Source: Candidatus Defluviibacillus avedoerensis
GTDB taxonomy: Bacteria; Pseudomonadota; Gammaproteobacteria; Burkholderiales; Burkholderiaceae_C
Assembly (NCBI GenBank): GCA_016703665.1
Contig: JADJBS010000009.1
Coordinates: 62,001-126,000 of the forward strand
DNA: 64,000 nucleotides
Direction: 5' to 3'
Below, in pieces: positions 38,687-48,292 of the stretch. Below the pieces are notes generated by a model that did no database searches, had not been told where the DNA came from, and worked only from the letters and a program-made list of their open reading frames with translations. Position 1 is the stretch's first letter. Every line of letters begins with the position of its first letter. The position numbers and the translations under genes were made by a program.

Positions 38687-39462
38687 GTGAAGCCCTATTT
38701 GCCCTGGAACTGAAAAACCTGCGCAAGAGTTTTGGTAAAACCGAAATCATTCGAGGCGTTGAGTTGTCCGTGCGCGCAGGTGAGCGTATTGCAGTGATCG
38801 GCCCCAATGGTGCCGGCAAATCAACCTTGTTCAACCTGATCAGTGGTCGGTTTGAGCCCACCAGTGGCGACGTATTGCTGAATGGAAAACGCATCAATGG
38901 CCTGCGTCCCTTCGAGATCAACCGGCTGGGCTTGTCTCGCAGCTTTCAGATCACGAACATATTTCCGAAGCTGAGCGTGTTTGAAAACCTTCGCTGTGGG
39001 GTGCTCTGGAGCCTGGGTTACAAGTACACATTCTTCAAGTTCCTGGCGGATCTGGATGACGCCAATGACCTTGCCGAGAAGCTCATGCATGACATCAGGC
39101 TTGAGAAAAAGCGCGATGTGCTTGCGATGAATCTGACCTATGCCGAGCAGCGGGCGTTGGAGATCGGCATCACGATTGCAGGTGGTGCAGGCGTGATTCT
39201 GCTGGACGAACCGACTGCTGGCATGAGTAAGAGTGAGACCAGCCGGTTTATCAACTTGATCAAGGAGGTGACGGTCGGTAAAACCTTGCTGACTGTTGAG
39301 CACGACATGGGGGTCGTGTTTGGACTTGCCGACAAAATTGCGGTGGTGGTGTATGGGGAGGTCATCGCCTTTGATACTCCGGACGCGGTACGTGCAAATG
39401 CAAAAGTTCAAGAAGCCTATCTTGGTTCTAGCGTTGCTGATGCGCAAGCGGGAGGCCACTGA
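38683..39462 (+). CDS. livG: ABC transporter ATP-binding protein, LivG family
   Basis: Cytoplasmic ATPase of 259 residues. Walker A GPNGAGKSTLFN, Q-loop region RSFQITNIFPKLSVFEN, a modified signature NLTYAEQRALEIG in place of LSGGQ (LSYGEQ-like, usual for LivG), Walker B VILLDEPTAGMS and switch His in TVEHDM. Translationally coupled to livM. Confidence 0.94.
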   Translation: MSEALFALELKNLRKSFGKTEIIRGVELSVRAGERIAVIGPNGAGKSTLFNLISGRFEPTSGDVLLNGKRINGLRPFEINRLGLSRSFQITNIFPKLSVFENLRCGVLWSLGYKYTFFKFLADLDDANDLAEKLMHDIRLEKKRDVLAMNLTYAEQRALEIGITIAGGAGVILLDEPTAGMSKSETSRFINLIKEVTVGKTLLTVEHDMGVVFGLADKIAVVVYGEVIAFDTPDAVRANAKVQEAYLGSSVADAQAGGH

Positions 39463-39464
39463 CC

Positions 39465-40184
39465 ATGTCAAAAGTCATTCTTAAAGTTGACGACTTGCAT
39501 GCCTACTACGGCAAGAGTCACGTGCTGCACGGCGTCTCATTTCAGGTCCATGAAGGCGAAATCGTGGCACTGCTTGGCCGCAACGGCTCAGGCAGATCCA
39601 CTACCGCCAAGGCCATCATGGGTTTGGTCGAATGCACGGGCAATCTGGCTTGGTCGGGCGGCAAGCAAAATGGCAATCTGGTAGGTCGTAAAGCCTATGA
39701 AATTGCACACTGGGGCATTGGCTATGTACCCGAAAACCGGGACATCTTCCCCAAGCTGACGGTGCACCAAAACCTCTTGCTGGGTCAAAAGGGCAATGGC
39801 AAAGGCAGTCGCTGGTCGTTTGACGACATGTACCAGATGTTTCCACGCCTGAAAGAGCGCCAACATAACGAAGCGGGTGTACTGTCGGGCGGTGAACAGC
39901 AAATGCTGACCCTGTGCCGCACGCTGATGGGTGACCCGGACCTGATCATCATCGACGAGCCGACCGAAGGCTTGGCGCCCAAGATTGTGGAACTCGTCGG
40001 CGAATACCTGAAAAAGCTCAAGGAGCGTGGCATTTCGGTCTTGCTGATTGAGCAAAAGCTCACCATTGCCATGGCCATTTCGGACCGGGCGCTGGTGATG
40101 GGGCACGGTAGCATCGTGTTCCAGGGCACGCCCGATAGTTTGCGGGCTGATGCCTATACCCGCAAAGAGTGGCTGGAAGTCTGA
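39465..40184 (+). CDS. livF: ABC transporter ATP-binding protein, LivF family, with Arg in Walker A
   Basis: Second ATPase, 239 residues. The Walker A reads GRNGSGRSTT: the lysine that normally contacts ATP phosphates is arginine (codon AGA at 39594). The remaining motifs are standard: FPKLTVHQNL, signature LSGGEQQML, Walker B LIIIDEPTEGLAP and LLIEQKLT. GGAGG lies upstream of the ATG. I recall Arg at this place in other Burkholderiales LivF proteins, so it is probably natural. Last gene of the transporter set. Confidence 0.93.
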   Translation: MSKVILKVDDLHAYYGKSHVLHGVSFQVHEGEIVALLGRNGSGRSTTAKAIMGLVECTGNLAWSGGKQNGNLVGRKAYEIAHWGIGYVPENRDIFPKLTVHQNLLLGQKGNGKGSRWSFDDMYQMFPRLKERQHNEAGVLSGGEQQMLTLCRTLMGDPDLIIIDEPTEGLAPKIVELVGEYLKKLKERGISVLLIEQKLTIAMAISDRALVMGHGSIVFQGTPDSLRADAYTRKEWLEV

Positions 40185-40185
40185 T

Positions 40186-40205
40186 CGGCTGAATTGTCTC
40201 AGCCG
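40186..40205. terminator. Hairpin at the livF stop codon
   Basis: CGGCTGA and TCAGCCG, 7-base arms with a 6-base loop, starting 2 bases past the livF stop. No T run follows; a terminator or RNA-stabilising role is possible before the FadB-like gene. Confidence 0.5.
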
Positions 40206-40328
40206 TGACTCATTCGGTCGAATTTTGCGTCTGCGACCTTTTGAAAGAGGCCACTATTGCGCATAATCCGCGGTCTGCCGAAAAAATCGAACGACCGTTC
40301 TTTTTCTTAACTTGAGGAAGTTTTCAAG

Positions 40329-42440
40329 ATGACCGCCGAATACAAAGTCCATGGCACTGTGGCCGTGATCAGTTTGAACAACCCGCCTGTCAATGGCCTG
40401 GGCTTGACCACGCGACAAGGCATTACCGACGGTCTGGAGAAGGCCAATGCAGATGCCGCCGTCAAGGCCATCGTCATCACGGGGGCTGGCAAAGCCTTCT
40501 CGGGAGGTGCAGACATCAAGGAGTTTGGAAGCCCCAAAGCCTTGCAGGAACCAAACTTGCTGAGCGTGATCACGGCAGTCGAGAACTCGGCCAAGCCTGT
40601 GGTCGCGGCGATCCATTCGGTGGCCATGGGCGGTGGGCTCGAACTGTCCCTCGGTTGCCATTACCGTATCGCCGCACCAGGCGCCAGCATTGCGTTGCCC
40701 GAGGTCAAGCTCGGGTTGATTCCTGGCGCAGGTGGCACGCAGCGTCTGCCTCGCGCGCTGGGGGTTGAGGTTGCACTGAACATGATCGTCAGTGGCGAAC
40801 CTGTCAAGAGCGAAATGCTGGCGCAAATTCCAGGCCAAAAGCTGTTCGACAAGATGGCAGCCTCGCCCGAATCATTGGCCGAAGAGGCGGTGGCGTTTGC
40901 GAATGAAGTGGCCACCAAGCATGCCGATGGGTCCGCATTACCTCTGGTTCGCAACCTGCCGTGCAAGCATCCACTGGGTGACGCGTACTTCCAGTTTGCC
41001 CGCAACATGGTGGGCGGCATGTCCAAAAACTACCCGGCGCCGCTCAAGTGCGTGGAAGCCGTGGAAGCCGCCACCAAGAAGAAGTTTGCCGACGGCATGC
41101 TGTTTGAACGCGAAATCTTCATCAACCTGATGTGGACGCCTGAGTGCCGCGCGCTGCGTCACCTGTTTGTGGCCGAGCGCGCCTGCTCCAAGATCCCTGA
41201 TGTGCCAGAAGACACGCCCAAGCGCGACATCAAGTCCCTGGCCGTGATTGGCGCGGGCACCATGGGTGGCGGCATCACCATGAACTTCCTGAATGCTGGC
41301 ATCCCCGTCAAGATGCTGGAAATGAAGCAGGAGGCACTAGACCGCGGCGTGGCCACCATCCGCAAGAACTACGAAGCCCAAGTCAAGAAGGGCAAGCTCA
41401 AACAAGACAAGTACGAGCAGCGCATGAGCCTGCTGACAACCACGCTCAACTACGCCGACCTGAAAGACGCAGACATGGTCATCGAGGCTGTGTTTGAAGA
41501 AATGGGTGTCAAGGAGGCGGTGTTCAAACAGCTCGACGCTGTGATGAAGCCTGGTGCCATACTGGCGTCCAATACCTCCACCCTGGATGTGGACAAGATT
41601 GCAGCCTTCACCAGCCGGCCACAAGACGTGATCGGCACCCACTTCTTTAGCCCTGCCAATGTCATGAAGCTGCTGGAAGTGGTGCGTGGCGCAAAGACGG
41701 GCAAGGATGTTTTGGCCACGGTGATGGCCATCGGCAAAAAAATCAAGAAAACATCGGTTGTCTCTGGCGTGTGCGACGGCTTTATTGGCAACCGCATGAT
41801 CGAGCAATACAGCCGCCAGGCAGGCTTCCTGCTGGACGAAGGCTGCACGCCCGCGCAGGTGGACAAAGCCATCGAGAAATTTGGTTTCGCGATGGGCCCG
41901 TTCCGCATGGGCGACTTGGCTGGCAACGACATTGGCTGGGCCATCCGCAAGCGTCGCGCATCCGAGCGTGCCGATATGAAGTACAGCAAAACAGCTGACC
42001 TGTTGTGCGAGCTGGGCCGCTTTGGCCAGAAAACGGGCGCTGGCTGGTACGACTACCAAGCTGGCAAGCGCGATGCCATCCCCAGCCAGTTGGTGGTGGA
42101 CATGATCGACAAGTACCGCAAAGACAGTGGTTTCACGACACGCAAAATTTCTGACGAAGAAATCGTTCAGCGCTTGGTTTATTCCCTGGTCAATGAAGCC
42201 GCCCGCATCCTTGAAGAAGGCATTGCCAGCAAGGCCAGCGACATTGACATGGTGTACCTCACGGGCTACGGTTTCCCCATCTACCGTGGTGGCCCCATGC
42301 ACTATGTGGATCAAGTTGGCCTCTTCAACGTGGTGCAAAGCATGAAGCGTTTTGCGCAAAATCCACGTGACGATGCCGCCTTCTGGCAGCCAGCGCCCCT
42401 GCTGGCCAAATTGGCGGCAGAGGGCAAGACCTTTACCTGA
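40329..42440 (+). CDS. Bifunctional enoyl-CoA hydratase/3-hydroxyacyl-CoA dehydrogenase (FadB/FadJ type)
   Basis: Beta-oxidation multienzyme of 703 residues. The N-terminal crotonase domain has GAGKAFSGGADIKEFG and glutamates in AMGGGLELSLGCHYRIA and PEVKLGLIPGAGGTQRLPR. The C-terminal NAD-binding domain starts at VIGAGTMGGGI near residue 308, with catalytic His in GTHFFSPANVMKLLEV near 436 and a C-terminal YRGGPMHYVDQVG block. GAGGAAG precedes the ATG. Shorter than FadB of enterics, like beta-proteobacterial FadJ-type enzymes. Confidence 0.93.
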   Translation: MTAEYKVHGTVAVISLNNPPVNGLGLTTRQGITDGLEKANADAAVKAIVITGAGKAFSGGADIKEFGSPKALQEPNLLSVITAVENSAKPVVAAIHSVAMGGGLELSLGCHYRIAAPGASIALPEVKLGLIPGAGGTQRLPRALGVEVALNMIVSGEPVKSEMLAQIPGQKLFDKMAASPESLAEEAVAFANEVATKHADGSALPLVRNLPCKHPLGDAYFQFARNMVGGMSKNYPAPLKCVEAVEAATKKKFADGMLFEREIFINLMWTPECRALRHLFVAERACSKIPDVPEDTPKRDIKSLAVIGAGTMGGGITMNFLNAGIPVKMLEMKQEALDRGVATIRKNYEAQVKKGKLKQDKYEQRMSLLTTTLNYADLKDADMVIEAVFEEMGVKEAVFKQLDAVMKPGAILASNTSTLDVDKIAAFTSRPQDVIGTHFFSPANVMKLLEVVRGAKTGKDVLATVMAIGKKIKKTSVVSGVCDGFIGNRMIEQYSRQAGFLLDEGCTPAQVDKAIEKFGFAMGPFRMGDLAGNDIGWAIRKRRASERADMKYSKTADLLCELGRFGQKTGAGWYDYQAGKRDAIPSQLVVDMIDKYRKDSGFTTRKISDEEIVQRLVYSLVNEAARILEEGIASKASDIDMVYLTGYGFPIYRGGPMHYVDQVGLFNVVQSMKRFAQNPRDDAAFWQPAPLLAKLAAEGKTFT

Positions 42441-42448
42441 GCAAAGCC

Positions 42449-43950
42449 GTGGTCAAGAAACTGCTTTTAGGGCTTCTGGCGCTGTTCGCCCTGTTGATTG
42501 CTGTTGTGGCAGTCAACACCCTGCGCAAGGGGTCGCGGCAATTGGATGTGCCCAGCTTGTCCGTTTTGGCAGTAGACGAGGCAGGTGCGGCGCAACGTCT
42601 TGGGGAGGCCGTGCGCCTGCAAACCATCTCATCCAGAGACGACGCCAAGCTCAACGCCGACCAGTTCAGGCAATTCCATGCCTTGCTGGAGAAGCGTTTT
42701 CCCAAAGTGCATGCCACTCTCAAGCGCGAAATCGTTGCTGACTTGAGTTTGCTCTACACCTGGGAGGGCAGCAATCCAGCGGCACCCGCTATTGCATTGC
42801 TGGCCCATCAAGATGTGGTTCCGATTGCTCCCGGCACTGAAAGCGATTGGCAGGAAACCCCCTTTTCGGGCGACATCAAAGCGGGCTATGTCTGGGGGCG
42901 AGGCTCATGGGACGACAAGGGTAACTTGATGTCGCAACTGGAAGCGGCAGAAGCGCTGCTGGCCAGTGGGTACAAGCCAGAGCGCACCCTTTATCTGGCG
43001 TATGGGGCGGACGAGGAAGTCGGTGGCACCCGAGGTGCGGCCAAAATCGCAGCCTTGCTCAAAGAGCGCAAGGTTCGGCTCGACTTTGTCATCGATGAAG
43101 GCTTGCTGGTGCTGGACGGTATTTTGCCTGGGCTGACCAAGCCTGCTGCCATGATTGGCGTGGCAGAAAAAGGCTATCTCTCGGTCGTGTTGAAGATGTC
43201 TGCAACCCCAGGCCACTCGTCGATGCCGCCCAAAAAGGCACCAGCGCAATTGCCATGATGAGTGCAGCACTCAAGCGCCTGGACGATGAACAGCTTCCCG
43301 GAGGCCTGCGTGGCATTGCCGCAGACATGTTCGATACGCTGGCACCTGAAATGGCCGGGTTTTCGCGCGTAGCGCTTTCCAATCTGTGGCTATTTGGTCC
43401 CGTTGTTCAAAAGCAGCTGGAATCAGCGGCCAGCACAAATGCCCTCTTGCGTACCACCACCTCATTGACGATTGTGAATGCAGGTAACAAGGAAAACGTG
43501 TTGCCAGGTCGCGCCGAAGCAACGGTCAACTTTCGCATTTTGCCGGGTGACACCAAAGAGCAGATCATGGATCACATGCGCCAACAGGTCACCCAAGCAG
43601 TGGGCTCTACCGATAAGTTTGAGCTCTTTGCATTGCCGGGTGCGGTCAATGCGTCCAAGGTAGCGCCGACTGATTCACAGCAGTACAAACTGCTTAATCA
43701 GACCATCCGGGAGGTGTTTCCTGGCGTTTTGGTGGCGCCCGGTTTGATGGTGGGTGGGACAGACTCCATCCACTACGGCGACATCAGCGACCACATATTC
43801 AAATTCTCGCCCGTACGCGCCAATGCCGAAGACCTCAAGCGCTTTCACGGAACCAACGAGCGCCTGTCTATCAGCAACTACGCCGAAGCGATCCGTTTTT
43901 ACCATCGCCTGATCACAGTGGCCTCTAAGGCTGCATATCAGGCCTCTTAA
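42449..43950 (+). CDS. M20-family metallopeptidase (one frameshift)
   Basis: Zn-dependent peptidase/carboxypeptidase of about 500 residues. A GTG start gives VKKLLLGLLALFALLIAVVAV, an N-terminal membrane anchor, so the catalytic domain is probably periplasmic. Metal ligands are visible in ALLAHQDVVPI, WGRGSWDDKG, YGADEEVGG and LMVGGTDSIHYGD. The frame changes at a CCCAAAAAGG run near 43232; GHSSMPP then continues as KGTSAIAMMSAALKRL. Resembles carboxypeptidase S-like enzymes. Its place inside a beta-oxidation operon is unexplained; it might release an amide- or peptide-linked acid. Confidence 0.88.
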
Positions 43951-43980
43951 TTTACCCTTTTGATTCTTGAAGGAATGACC

Positions 43981-45156
43981 ATGACCTCAGCCGTAATCGT
44001 TTCCACTGCACGTACCCCACTGGCCAAGAGCTGGAAGGGCTCTTTCAACATGACACATGGCGCCACTCTGGGTGGCCATGCTGTGCAGCATGCGGTTGCC
44101 CGTGCGGGCATTGACCCGGCCTCCGTTGAAGACGTGATCATGGGATGCGCTAATCCTGAAGGTGCAACAGGCGCCAACATTGCACGTCAAATTGCCCTTA
44201 AGGCGGGCTTGCCGATCAGCGTGTCTGGCATGACGGTCAACCGCTTTTGCTCGTCTGGCCTCCAAACTATCGCCCTGGCATCACAGCGCGTCATCGCGGG
44301 CGAGGGTGATGTTTTTGTTGCTGGCGGTGTAGAAAGCATCTCCTGCGTGCAGCAGGAGATGAACAAGCACATGCTGGCCGATCCGTCCCTCGTCAAGATG
44401 AAGCCAGAAATCTACTGGAACATGCTGCAGACGGCCGAACAAGTCGCAACCCGCTACAACATTGGGCGCGACGTGATGGACGAATACGGTGCGCTGAGCC
44501 AGCAACGCGCCTGTGCTGCCCAAGCCGCAGGCCTGTTTGACGCTGAAATCGCACCGATTGACGTCACCATGGGCATCGCCGACAAGGTGATGGGCCTGAC
44601 GACCAAGAAAGTGACCGTCAGCAAAGACGAAGGCACGCGCGAAGGCACGACCAAAGAAGGCATCAGCACCATCAAGCCCGCCATGCCCGGCGGTGTGGTG
44701 TCGGCTGGCAACGCCAGCCAGTTTTCTGACGGTGCTGGAGCTTGCGTGATCACCAGCGAAGACTATGCCTCCAAACTGGGCCTGAAGCCCATTGGCCGCT
44801 TCCTGGGCTTTGCCGTGGCCGGTTGCGAGCCAGACGAAATGGGCATTGGCCCTGTTTATGCTGTGCCCAAGGCACTGGCCAAGCTGGGCCTCAAGGTCAG
44901 CGACATTGATTTGTGGGAGCTGAACGAAGCCTTTGCCGTGCAAGTGCTGTACTGCCGTGACAAGTTGGGCATTCCTGCGGACCGCCTGAATGTCAATGGT
45001 GGCGCAATTGCGCTTGGTCATCCCTACGGCGTAAGTGGCCAGCGCTTGACGGGACACGCCTTGATCGAAGGCAAGCGCCGTGGCGCCAAGCGCGTGGCTG
45101 TGACCATGTGCATCGGCGGCGGCATGGGTGCTTGCGGTATTTTTGAAGTGCTGTAA
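43981..45156 (+). CDS. Acetyl-CoA acyltransferase (thiolase)
   Basis: Thiolase of 391 residues for the last step of beta-oxidation. Nucleophile Cys90 lies in NRFCSSGLQTIALAS; NGGAIALGHPYGVSGQR and CIGGGMGACGIFE supply the His and second Cys. The start ATG has GAAGGA about 8 bases upstream; a TTG 21 bases earlier is also open. Length and motifs are normal. Followed 20 bases later by an intrinsic terminator. Confidence 0.95.
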   Translation: MTSAVIVSTARTPLAKSWKGSFNMTHGATLGGHAVQHAVARAGIDPASVEDVIMGCANPEGATGANIARQIALKAGLPISVSGMTVNRFCSSGLQTIALASQRVIAGEGDVFVAGGVESISCVQQEMNKHMLADPSLVKMKPEIYWNMLQTAEQVATRYNIGRDVMDEYGALSQQRACAAQAAGLFDAEIAPIDVTMGIADKVMGLTTKKVTVSKDEGTREGTTKEGISTIKPAMPGGVVSAGNASQFSDGAGACVITSEDYASKLGLKPIGRFLGFAVAGCEPDEMGIGPVYAVPKALAKLGLKVSDIDLWELNEAFAVQVLYCRDKLGIPADRLNVNGGAIALGHPYGVSGQRLTGHALIEGKRRGAKRVAVTMCIGGGMGACGIFEVL

Positions 45157-45176
45157 CCCAGATTGATTTGTTTTTT

Positions 45177-45212
45177 GGGCTGCAGTCATGCTGATTGCAG
45201 CCCTTTTTCTTT
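45177..45212 (+). terminator. Intrinsic terminator between thiolase and acyl-CoA dehydrogenase genes
   Basis: GGGCTGCA and TGCAGCCC pair across an 11-base loop, followed by TTTTTCTTT. It ends about 15 bases before the next ATG, so it either ends the fadB-M20-thiolase unit or attenuates the dehydrogenase gene. Confidence 0.8.
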
Positions 45213-45226
45213 GGGAGTTCGACCTC

Positions 45227-47059
45227 ATGAGCCTTCGCACCACCGTTGACTTTTTGCTGTATGACTGGCTGGACGCTGCCAGGCTGAGTGAACGTGAGCG
45301 CTTCAGTGACCACACGCGTGAGACCTTTGATGCGGTGCTGGACACCTGTGAGCGAATTGCCCGCGAAAAATTTGCGCCATTCAATCGCCTGGTGGACATT
45401 GAAGAACCTCGCTTTGACGGCGAAAAGGTGATCCTGCCCCAGGCCACCCATGACGCACACAAAGCTTATGTTGAATCCGGCATGCTCAGCGCAGCGGAGG
45501 ACTACGACCTGGGTGGCATGCAACTGCCTTACACGGTCGAGGCGGCGGCCAATGCCTTCTTTGCCATGGCCTCTGTCAGCATAGGCTCCAACATGCTGAC
45601 CAAGGGCAATGCAGGCTTGCTGCTCAAGCACGGCACCGAGATGCAAAAAACGGTCTTCGCCACCAATGAATTCAATGGTCGCTGGTCAGGCACCATGTGC
45701 CTGAGCGAGCCGCAGGCCGGGTCATCGTTGTCTGACGTCGCTACCCGAGCTACGCCGGACGGTGCCGATTTTGCATCTGACCCTCTGGGTGCCCGCTACC
45801 GCCTGCGCGGCAACAAGATGTGGATATCGTCTGGCGAGCACGAGCTGACTGAAAACATCATCCATCTGGTGCTGGCCAAAATCCCTGGCCCCGATGGCAA
45901 GCTGATCCCCGGTACACGTGGTATTTCACTGTTCATCGTGCCCAAAAAAATGGTCGATACCCAAGGCCAACTCACCGGCGTGCGCAACGACGTGGCCCTG
46001 GCAGGGCTTAACCACAAATGCGGTTGGCGTGGCACCACCAATACCTTGCTGAACTTTGGTGAAGGCAAGTTCCAGGTTGACGGCCAAGCCGGTGCGGTGG
46101 GCTACCTCGTTGGCGAGGTCGGAAAGGGACTGGCCTGCATGTTTCACATGATGAACGAAGCCCGCATAGGCGTAGGCACTGCCGCCGTCATGCTGGGCAT
46201 GGCAGGTTACGAGGCCAGTCTGGAATACGCCAAAAATCGCCCTCAAGGCCGCCCCTTGGGCGCAGGTGGCAAAGACAGCGCCGCCCCCCAGGTGCGCATC
46301 ATCGAGCACAGCGATGTCAAACGCATGCTGCTCGCGCAAAAGAGCTACTGCGAAGGCGCCTTGGCATTGGAACTGTATTGCGCTCGCCTGGTGGACGAGC
46401 AACACACCGCAGACGCTACCACTGCAGATGACGCACGCTTGCTGCTGGAGGTCCTCACCCCCATTGCCAAAAGCTGGCCCAGCGAATGGTGCCTGGAGGC
46501 CAATTCGCTCGCCATCCAAATCCATGGTGGCTATGGCTACACGCGCGATTTCCCGGTGGAGCAGTACTGGCGCGACAACCGCCTGAACATGATTCACGAA
46601 GGCACGCACGGTATTCAGGCTGCAGATTTACTGGGCCGAAAGGTGCGCATGGAGGGCGGCAAAGGCATGCAGTTACTGGCTGCGCGCATGCAGGCAACGG
46701 CCCAGCGTGCGTCTTTTGTGCCCCATCTGCAAGCCCATGCCAAAGCGTTGCTGCAGGCCTTGTCTGATGTTGGCAAGGCGACCCAAGCTGCATGGGCTAC
46801 CGGCGATCCGACAGAGGCCCTCGCCAACGCCGTGCCCTACATGCAGGCATTTGGTCACACCGTGATCGCATGGATATGGCTTGATGTGGCGGAATCCATT
46901 AAACCGTCAAACGATGCAAAAACCATAGCAATGAATGACGGCAGGATTGCGGGAACAAGGTTTTTCTTTCAATATGAGCTGCCCAAAATTGGCGCCTGGT
47001 TGTCCGTGGTTGAATCGCGCGACATGACCTGCGCACATTTGTCTGAAGAAGCCTTTTAG
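45227..47059 (+). CDS. Acyl-CoA dehydrogenase, long (DmdC-like) type
   Basis: FAD flavoenzyme of 610 residues that makes the alpha-beta double bond in acyl-CoA. Motifs: MCLSEPQAGSSLSDV (FAD/substrate), GNKMWISSGEHELTENI, and catalytic Glu458 in RLNMIHEGTHGIQAADLLGR. The extra C-terminal domain matches the long family that includes DmdC and similar fatty acyl-CoA dehydrogenases. GGGAG lies upstream of the ATG. With the DmdB-like ligase at 33348 it could handle methylthiopropionate, but ordinary fatty acids are as likely. Confidence 0.93.
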   Translation: MSLRTTVDFLLYDWLDAARLSERERFSDHTRETFDAVLDTCERIAREKFAPFNRLVDIEEPRFDGEKVILPQATHDAHKAYVESGMLSAAEDYDLGGMQLPYTVEAAANAFFAMASVSIGSNMLTKGNAGLLLKHGTEMQKTVFATNEFNGRWSGTMCLSEPQAGSSLSDVATRATPDGADFASDPLGARYRLRGNKMWISSGEHELTENIIHLVLAKIPGPDGKLIPGTRGISLFIVPKKMVDTQGQLTGVRNDVALAGLNHKCGWRGTTNTLLNFGEGKFQVDGQAGAVGYLVGEVGKGLACMFHMMNEARIGVGTAAVMLGMAGYEASLEYAKNRPQGRPLGAGGKDSAAPQVRIIEHSDVKRMLLAQKSYCEGALALELYCARLVDEQHTADATTADDARLLLEVLTPIAKSWPSEWCLEANSLAIQIHGGYGYTRDFPVEQYWRDNRLNMIHEGTHGIQAADLLGRKVRMEGGKGMQLLAARMQATAQRASFVPHLQAHAKALLQALSDVGKATQAAWATGDPTEALANAVPYMQAFGHTVIAWIWLDVAESIKPSNDAKTIAMNDGRIAGTRFFFQYELPKIGAWLSVVESRDMTCAHLSEEAF

Positions 47060-47120
47060 GCGATATGCCCCTGAGTTCGGCTTTACACTTGCTTTACACA
47101 AGGCCGCGCACGATCACTGA

Positions 47121-48266
47121 ATGAAAGTCACATTTGCCCGCAACCTGAGAGAACTGGACGAATTGTCGCTCGCTTGGCGGCGTCTGGAGTCTCAGGTGGC
47201 GAACGTGTTGCCGTTTCAGACCTATGCATGGACACGCGCTTGGTGGCAGATTTTCAAAGTTGACAACCTTGTCCGATGCGATGAATTGATGGTGACCGCC
47301 TATTGGGATGATGACCTCCTAGTAGGTGTTGTCCCTCGGATAGTCACCCGGTACCGTGTGGCTGGCATCAACTTTTATCACTATGTTCGACCTATTGGCG
47401 CAGACCCTAACCTGACCGAGATACGTGTCCCGCTGATCCTTCCGTATTTTCAGGAAGAGGTTGTCGATTGCTGGCTCGATACGGTCGAGCATTTTCGTGA
47501 TCCACGTGGCCTTCACAAGATCATCGCCCCTCTTCAGGTTCTCAACCCGACGGAGCCTGACATGTTTGAGCAGTCGATGATGGACACGCTACAAACCATG
47601 ACCAGCAGCATCCGCAAGCTTGGTTTACTGGACACTCGGCGAATCTCCAATTTTGTGGTCGATACTGCAGACAACTGGGAAGCCTTCCGCAAGGGATTGA
47701 AGCGCAATATCAAGGAGTCGCTCCGCCGTTGTACCAATTCGCTTGCCAAAGATGGTCTCAAGGCCGAGTTGGTGGTGTATTCGACACCACCAGACATTCA
47801 TGCCCGGCTGGACCACTTTTGCGCACTGCATGGAGAGCGTGCCAAGCGTCAAGGCACCGTGGCGCACCCCGACTACTTTGCAAAATCGCAGCACCGACGA
47901 TTCCTGAACCTGTTAGCTGACAGCGCGACGGCCTTGGGCATGCGCCTGTTTTGCCTGGTGATCAATGGGCAGCCTGTGGCTATGCGGTTGGGTTTTGTGG
48001 TCAACACAGAGTTGTACATGTATTACTCAGGTTACCGTCAGGATCACGCCAAATACAGCGTCATGATCACGCTTGTCAGCGAAATGATCGCATGGGCACA
48101 TCACAAAGAGCTGGCACGGGTCAATTTTTCCATTGGTAATGATGTCTCCAAGACGCGTTGGGGACCACAGGAACTCATTTATGCCGAGCAGCATTACGTG
48201 CGCGACACGGTACCTGCGCGATTGGTAGGTCGCTTTATGCTCTGGTTGAAGACTGCCCGCCAATAG
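47121..48266 (+). CDS. BioF2/CelD-like GNAT-fold acetyltransferase
   Basis: Protein of 381 residues with the duplicated GNAT fold of the CelD/BioF2-like group. Typical features: WRRLESQVANVLPFQTYAWTRAWW at the N-terminus, FRKGLKRNIKESLRRCTNSL in the middle, and CLVINGQPVAMRLGFVVNTELYMYYSGYRQDHAKYS followed by VNFSIGNDVSKTRWGP. Relatives act in polysaccharide or peptide modification; substrate here unknown. No membrane segment. Stands alone, convergent with the two-component genes. Confidence 0.8.
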   Translation: MKVTFARNLRELDELSLAWRRLESQVANVLPFQTYAWTRAWWQIFKVDNLVRCDELMVTAYWDDDLLVGVVPRIVTRYRVAGINFYHYVRPIGADPNLTEIRVPLILPYFQEEVVDCWLDTVEHFRDPRGLHKIIAPLQVLNPTEPDMFEQSMMDTLQTMTSSIRKLGLLDTRRISNFVVDTADNWEAFRKGLKRNIKESLRRCTNSLAKDGLKAELVVYSTPPDIHARLDHFCALHGERAKRQGTVAHPDYFAKSQHRRFLNLLADSATALGMRLFCLVINGQPVAMRLGFVVNTELYMYYSGYRQDHAKYSVMITLVSEMIAWAHHKELARVNFSIGNDVSKTRWGPQELIYAEQHYVRDTVPARLVGRFMLWLKTARQ

Positions 48267-48292
48267 CTTGACCTGTGTTGCCTGACGCCTGT

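Noticed and set aside
41337..42359. 340-codon antisense frame opposite the FadB-like gene
   Set aside because: Repetitive low-complexity translation typical of GC-rich antisense frames; the sense gene is certain.
44281..45462. 393-codon antisense frame across the thiolase and acyl-CoA dehydrogenase
   Set aside because: It spans a terminator and two well-supported sense genes and shows no motifs.
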